A stretch of DNA of 11,044 bases, taken from the NCBI GenBank assembly GCA_029936705.1, contig JAPYSD010000065.1:1-11044 (forward strand). The letters run 5' to 3'. The translations under genes were made by a program, and so were the position numbers. Of this stretch, positions 7,158-11,044 are shown one piece after another. This DNA comes from Croceicoccus sp. (lineage in GTDB: Bacteria > Pseudomonadota > Alphaproteobacteria > Sphingomonadales > Sphingomonadaceae). Each line of letters opens with the position of its first letter. The stretch's first letter is position 1. Under the pieces are notes generated by a model, which was not told the DNA's origin, did no database searches, and saw nothing but the letters and a program-made list of their open reading frames with translations.

Positions 7158-8374
7158 ACGTCGCACCCCATTTCGAGCGCGGCGCCGACGGCGTCCACAT
7201 CGTCGCCCGCTCCCCGCGCCGCCGCAAGGGCCGCGTCCACGACCTGACCGTCTGGTGGCGCGAGATCGACCGCGTCATCCTGTTCCTGGTGCTGACCCTG
7301 ATGGGGATCGGCATCATCGGCGTGGCGGCGGGGTCGGCGGCCAGCGCGCATCGCCTTTCGACCGCGGCCAAGACGCTCGACGACATGATGTTCTTCAAGC
7401 AGCACCTGGCGTGGCTGGTGATGGGGCTGGCGGTGATGTTCGGCTCGTCCATGCTCTCGCGCGAGAATGCGCGGCGGGGGGCAATCCTGCTGGCCTGCGC
7501 GATGTTCGCCCTGCTGATCGTCACGCCTTTCGTGGGGCACGAGATCAACGGCGCGCGGCGCTGGATCAATGTCGGTGCCTCGTTCCAGCCGTCGGAATTC
7601 TACAAGCCTGCCTATACGCTGCTGCTGGCGTGGATCCTGTCGTGGCGGGTGCGCGATCCGCAGATCCCGGTGATCGGGCTGGCATTCGGCGTGCTGCTGG
7701 CCTCGGTCGCGTTGCTGATGCTGCAGCCCGATTTCGGCACCGCGATGCTGCTGGCGGGCGTGTGCCTGGTGCTGGTGATCACCGCGGGACTGCCGGTGCA
7801 GCGCATCGGCATGGCGATGGGGCTGATCATGACCATCGTGATCGCCGCCTATTTCTTCTACGACAACGCGCGCCACCGCATCGACGCGTTCCTCGGCGGA
7901 AGCGAGGCCTATAGCCAGGTCGACCTGGCCCGCCGCACCATGCTGTCGGGCGGCTGGTTCGGGCAGGGCCTGTGGATGGGCTCGCGCAAGAACTCGCTGC
8001 CCGAGGCGCATACCGACTATATCCTGTCCGTGATCGGCGAGGAATTCGGCCTTCTGGCGGTCAGCACCATCGCGCTGCTCTATTGCGCATTGGTGGTGCG
8101 CGTGCTGTGGCGGCTCAAGGACGAGGAGGACCTGTTCACGATTCTCGCGGGAACGGGCCTCGCCTCGCTGCTGGGCGGGCAGGCGTTCATCAATATCGCG
8201 GTGAACCTGCAGCTGTTCCCCTCGAAGGGCATGACCCTTCCGCTGATCAGCTATGGCGGCTCGTCCATGATCGCATTGTGCCTGACCGTCGGCCTGATGC
8301 TGGCGGTGACGCGGCGCAATCCGTTCCTGACGCGCGACGGCCTGCCCGTCGGCCATGGAGGTATGAGACGATGA
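7154..8374 (+). CDS. ftsW: Septal peptidoglycan glycosyltransferase FtsW (SEDS family)
   Basis: This inner-membrane SEDS polymerase makes septal glycan from lipid II and pairs with the FtsI encoded three genes' length upstream in this cluster. It is 406 aa, with a basic cytoplasmic N-terminal tail of about 40 residues (RSPRRRKGR) and about ten membrane helices, the first near 41-60. SEDS/FtsW signatures seen: GARRWINVG at 133-141, FQPSEFYKP at 144-152, QPDFGTAMLL at 191-200, LPEAHTDYILSVIGEEFG from 282, and KGMTLPLISYGGSS near the C-terminus. D288 in HTDYI corresponds to the Asp known to be essential in E. coli FtsW (D297). Neighbouring mur genes favour FtsW over RodA. The start overlaps the murD stop as ATGA and is preceded by GGAAGGG. 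Confidence 0.95.
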   Translation: MNVAPHFERGADGVHIVARSPRRRKGRVHDLTVWWREIDRVILFLVLTLMGIGIIGVAAGSAASAHRLSTAAKTLDDMMFFKQHLAWLVMGLAVMFGSSMLSRENARRGAILLACAMFALLIVTPFVGHEINGARRWINVGASFQPSEFYKPAYTLLLAWILSWRVRDPQIPVIGLAFGVLLASVALLMLQPDFGTAMLLAGVCLVLVITAGLPVQRIGMAMGLIMTIVIAAYFFYDNARHRIDAFLGGSEAYSQVDLARRTMLSGGWFGQGLWMGSRKNSLPEAHTDYILSVIGEEFGLLAVSTIALLYCALVVRVLWRLKDEEDLFTILAGTGLASLLGGQAFINIAVNLQLFPSKGMTLPLISYGGSSMIALCLTVGLMLAVTRRNPFLTRDGLPVGHGGMRR

Positions 8375-9582
8375 CGAAGCAGGCCGCGCCGCGCGCGACC
8401 CGCCATTACATCCTGGCGGCCGGGGGTACCGGCGGCCACATGATTCCCGCCTTCGCGCTGGCGAGCGAGCTGATCGCGCGCGGGCACAAGGTCGCGCTGG
8501 TCACCGACACGCGGGGCGAGGCGATTCCCGGCAAGCCGACCGGCATGGATGCCTTCGTGCTGCCCGCTGGCCGCATGGACGGCGGCATCCTGGGCAAGCT
8601 GCGCGGGCTTAACGCGATCCGCAAGGGCCGCCGCATGGCGCTGCGCCTGATCCGCGAGATGGAGCCCGCCTGCGTCGTCGGGTTCGGCGGCTATCCCGCC
8701 ATGCCGACGCTGCTGGCCGCGCGGGCGGCGGGCGTGCCCTTCGTCATACACGAACAGAACGCGGTGCTGGGGCGGGTGAACCGCTATCTCGCGGGCAGCG
8801 CGGCGGCGGTCGCGACCGCCTATGAACGGATCGACCGCATGCCCGCCAAGGCGGCGGACAAGATCCACCTGATCGGCAACCCGGTGCGCGAGGAAGTGCT
8901 GGCGCTGCGCGACCAGGCGTTTCCCCCGTTCCTCAAGGGCGGATTGCTGCGCGTGCTGGTGACGGGCGGCAGCCAGGGGGCCCGCATCCTCAGCCGCGTG
9001 GTGCCCGCGGGCTTCGCCGCCCTGCCGGAAGACATGCGCCACCGCCTGCAGGTGACGCAGCAATGCCGGCCCGAGGATATCGAGGCGGTCCGCGCTTCGT
9101 ATGCCGAAAGCGGGATCCCCGCCGAGCTTGGCACCTATTTCGAGGACATGGCCCAGCGCCTGGCCGACGCGCATCTGTTCGTGGGCCGCGCGGGCGCATC
9201 GACCATCGCGGAACTGACGGCGGTCGGCCGCCCGGCGATACTGATCCCGCTGGCCATCGCGATGGACGACCACCAGACCGCCAACGCCCGCGAAATGGCC
9301 GAGGCGGGCGGCGCGCGCGCCATTGCCGAACCGGCCTTCACGCCCGATGCGCTGGCCGAGCAGATGCTGGCCATGGCGGCAGAGCCGGAGACCCTGGCGA
9401 ATGCTGCGCACCGTTCGTGGATCTGCGGCCGCCCCGATGCGGCGCGCGACCTGGCCGACCTGGTCGAGGGTTTCGGCGGCACGCCGATGATGGACGTGAT
9501 CAAGGTCGGCAAGTCTGCCCCGGCCAAGGCATCGGCCGCAGCCGCCCCGGCGGCGAGCCGGGTCGCGGAGGACGCGAAGTGA
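8371..9582 (+). CDS. murG: UDP-GlcNAc:lipid I N-acetylglucosaminyltransferase MurG
   Basis: This GT28-family glycosyltransferase at the inner face of the membrane adds GlcNAc to lipid I, giving lipid II. It is 403 aa, longer than E. coli MurG (355). The N-terminal glycine loop G-G-T-G-G-H is at residues 18-23. FGGYPAMPTLLAA, HEQNAVLGRVNRYL and VTGGSQGARI follow in the expected order. The C-terminal UDP-GlcNAc-binding region reads GRAGASTIAELTAVGRP (E281 the likely uridine/ribose contact) and then DDHQTANA. The last 25 or so residues form an Ala/Lys/Ser-rich tail (KSAPAKASAAAAPAAS) that looks disordered and accounts for part of the extra length. The ATG at 8371 overlaps the ftsW stop as ATGA, with GGAGG 9 nt upstream. 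The end overlaps murC as GTGA. Confidence 0.96.
   Translation: MTKQAAPRATRHYILAAGGTGGHMIPAFALASELIARGHKVALVTDTRGEAIPGKPTGMDAFVLPAGRMDGGILGKLRGLNAIRKGRRMALRLIREMEPACVVGFGGYPAMPTLLAARAAGVPFVIHEQNAVLGRVNRYLAGSAAAVATAYERIDRMPAKAADKIHLIGNPVREEVLALRDQAFPPFLKGGLLRVLVTGGSQGARILSRVVPAGFAALPEDMRHRLQVTQQCRPEDIEAVRASYAESGIPAELGTYFEDMAQRLADAHLFVGRAGASTIAELTAVGRPAILIPLAIAMDDHQTANAREMAEAGGARAIAEPAFTPDALAEQMLAMAAEPETLANAAHRSWICGRPDAARDLADLVEGFGGTPMMDVIKVGKSAPAKASAAAAPAASRVAEDAK
9567..9571 (+). promoter_or_regulatory. Ribosome binding site for murC
   Basis: GGAGG in the last murG codons lies 7 nt before the GTG at 9579. It decides for the GTG start, because no ATG lies nearby in this frame before the GIGGIGMSG loop. 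Confidence 0.7.
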
Positions 9583-11021
9583 ACGCGGCCTCGCCCGATC
9601 CGCTGCTTGAGATCGGCACGATCCACTTCGCCGGGATCGGCGGCATCGGCATGTCCGGCATTGCCGAGGTGATGCACAACCTCGGCTACAAGGTGCAGGG
9701 CAGCGACATGCGGACAAGCGCCGTAGTGGAAAGCCTGCGCGCCAAGGGCATCCCCGTCGTCATCGGGCAAAAGGCCGAGAACGTCGAAGGCGTGGCGGTG
9801 CTTGTCATTTCTACCGCGGTAAAGCGCAGCAACCCCGAAGTCGTGGCCGCACTGGAAGCACGCATCCCCGTCGTGCGCCGCGCCGAGATGCTGGCCGAAC
9901 TGATGCGGCTGAAGCGCACGGTCGCGGTCGCCGGGACGCACGGCAAGACTACCACGACATCGATGGTCGCCGCGCTGCTGGACGCGGGCGGGGTGGACCC
10001 GACCGTGATCAACGGCGGGATCATCGAAAGCTATGGCTCCAACGCCCGCGTGGGCGAGAGCGACTGGATGGTCGTGGAAGCGGACGAGAGCGACGGCAGC
10101 TTCCTGCGCCTCGACGGCACGATCGCGGTCGTGACCAATATCGATCCCGAGCATCTCGACCATTACGGCAGCTTCGAAGCGGTAAAGGACGCCTTCGTCG
10201 AATTCGTCGAGAATGTGCCGTTCTACGGCGCGGCGGTGCTGTGCCTCGACCACCCGGAGGTGCAGGCGATCCTGCCCAAGATCCGCGACCGGCGCACCGT
10301 CACCTATGGCTTTTCGGCCCAGGCCGACGTGCGGGCAGAGAACGTGACGCCGGTGCTGGGCGGCAACCGTTTCGACGCGGTGCTGCGCCAGCGCGACGGC
10401 AGCCTGGCGCGCATCGACGGGATCGAACTGCCGATGCCGGGGCGCCACAACGTGCTGAACGCGCTGGCCGCCGTGGCCGTCGCGGTCGAGCTGAACTGCG
10501 CGTCCGAAACCATCCGCGACGGCTTTGCCCGCTTTGGCGGAGTGCGGCGGCGTTTCACCAAGGTGGGCGAGATCGCGTTCGCCGGGGCGGATCCCGCCGT
10601 GGTGATCGACGATTACGGCCACCACCCGGTCGAAATCCGCGCGGTCCTTTCCGCCGCCCGCGAGGGGGCGCGCAACCGTGTCATCGCGGTGGCGCAGCCG
10701 CATCGCTACTCGCGCCTCCACGACCACATGGAAGAGTTCCAGAGCGCGTTCAACGATGCCGATATCGTCTATGTCACCCCCGTCTATGCAGCCGGCGAAC
10801 AGCCGATCGAGGGGGCGAGCGCCGAAGCACTTGTCGCTGGCCTGAAGGAACGCGGCCACCGCCACACCGGCATCGTGGAGGATGCCGACGCGCTGGCGGC
10901 AACGCTCGCCCCGGTGCTGGAGCCGGGCGATGTCGTGGTCTGCCTGGGTGCGGGCGACATCACGCGCTGGGCCGCCGACCTGGCGGATGAAGTCGGCAAG
11001 CGGCGGGAGCACGCGGGCTGA
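9579..11021 (+). CDS. murC: UDP-N-acetylmuramate--L-alanine ligase MurC
   Basis: This first cytoplasmic Mur ligase joins L-alanine to UDP-MurNAc. It is 480 aa, normal for the family. The N-terminal Rossmann-type loop GIGGIGMSG is at residues 19-27. The ATP loop G-T-H-G-K-T is at 119-124 (K123), with the His in place of Asn that is typical of MurC. EADESDGSF at 167-175, the G-R-H-N motif at 288-291 and DYGHHP at 345-350 complete the active-site set, and PHRYSR follows in domain III. The start is GTG, overlapping the murG stop as GTGA and supported by GGAGG upstream. It is the only non-ATG start in the cluster. The TGA overlaps the next start as TGATG. Confidence 0.96.
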   Translation: MNAASPDPLLEIGTIHFAGIGGIGMSGIAEVMHNLGYKVQGSDMRTSAVVESLRAKGIPVVIGQKAENVEGVAVLVISTAVKRSNPEVVAALEARIPVVRRAEMLAELMRLKRTVAVAGTHGKTTTTSMVAALLDAGGVDPTVINGGIIESYGSNARVGESDWMVVEADESDGSFLRLDGTIAVVTNIDPEHLDHYGSFEAVKDAFVEFVENVPFYGAAVLCLDHPEVQAILPKIRDRRTVTYGFSAQADVRAENVTPVLGGNRFDAVLRQRDGSLARIDGIELPMPGRHNVLNALAAVAVAVELNCASETIRDGFARFGGVRRRFTKVGEIAFAGADPAVVIDDYGHHPVEIRAVLSAAREGARNRVIAVAQPHRYSRLHDHMEEFQSAFNDADIVYVTPVYAAGEQPIEGASAEALVAGLKERGHRHTGIVEDADALAATLAPVLEPGDVVVCLGAGDITRWAADLADEVGKRREHAG

Positions 11022-11044
11022 TGGCCAGCAATCCGGACATGCAG
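11021..11044 (+). CDS. murB: Start of next dcw gene, probably murB (truncated by window edge)
   Basis: ATG at 11021 overlaps the murC stop as TGATG and gives eight codons (MASNPDMQ) before the window ends. GGGAG at 11005-11009 is a possible ribosome binding site. In alphaproteobacterial dcw clusters murB (UDP-N-acetylenolpyruvoylglucosamine reductase) follows murC. The peptide is too short to identify the product, so the call rests on gene order and the coupling pattern. Confidence 0.5.

Noticed and set aside
9135..11012. A 625-codon open frame on the minus strand opposite murC and the end of murG, and similar long antisense frames at 1896-3479 and 5532-6893.
   Set aside because: The translations are rich in His/Arg/Asp/Gln with no recognisable domains and lie opposite well-identified mur genes. 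Long antisense frames are expected where third positions are almost all G or C.
1..11044. CRISPR arrays, tRNA or rRNA genes, insertion sequences, phage or defence genes.
   Set aside because: Coding sequence fills the window except for the 143-nt gap. I saw no direct repeat arrays, no transposase-like products and no RNA gene signatures.

Overview
The window is a high-GC (G/C at most third codon positions) segment of a division and cell wall (dcw) cluster. All genes are on the + strand and closely packed. Gene order and protein character (FtsL with an Arg/Ala/Pro-rich tail, a 353-aa MraY, a meso-DAP-type MurE) suggest an alphaproteobacterium. My best guess is Sphingomonadales, perhaps the Erythrobacteraceae; this is inferred from remembered family character, not from a search.

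Layout from left to right: the 3' end of a probable ftsL (2-232), ftsI (232-2040), murE (2040-3521), a degenerate MurF-like gene where murF normally sits (3518-4555), a 143-nt gap (4556-4698), mraY (4699-5760), murD (5757-7157), ftsW (7154-8374), murG (8371-9582), murC (9579-11021), and the first eight codons of the next gene, probably murB (from 11021). Every junction except murF-like/mraY is a 1-nt (TGATG) or 4-nt (ATGA/GTGA) stop/start overlap, so the cluster looks like one translationally coupled operon with a single break before mraY.

The products act in one pathway. MurC, MurD and MurE add L-Ala, D-Glu and meso-DAP to UDP-MurNAc in the cytoplasm, and MurF would add D-Ala-D-Ala. MraY moves the product to undecaprenyl phosphate (lipid I) and MurG adds GlcNAc (lipid II). 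FtsW polymerises the glycan and FtsI cross-links it at the septum, with FtsL as part of their activating complex.

The main anomaly is the gene at the murF position. It has an intact, codon-biased frame and aligns by eye with MurF domains I and II. However, it lacks the ATP-binding loop, the carbamylated-lysine segment, the G-x-H-N motif, the UDP-substrate motifs and the whole C-terminal domain III. It looks like a MurF pseudoenzyme kept inside the operon. A catalytic MurF, which cells need, is not in this window and should lie elsewhere. The rest is ordinary dcw content.
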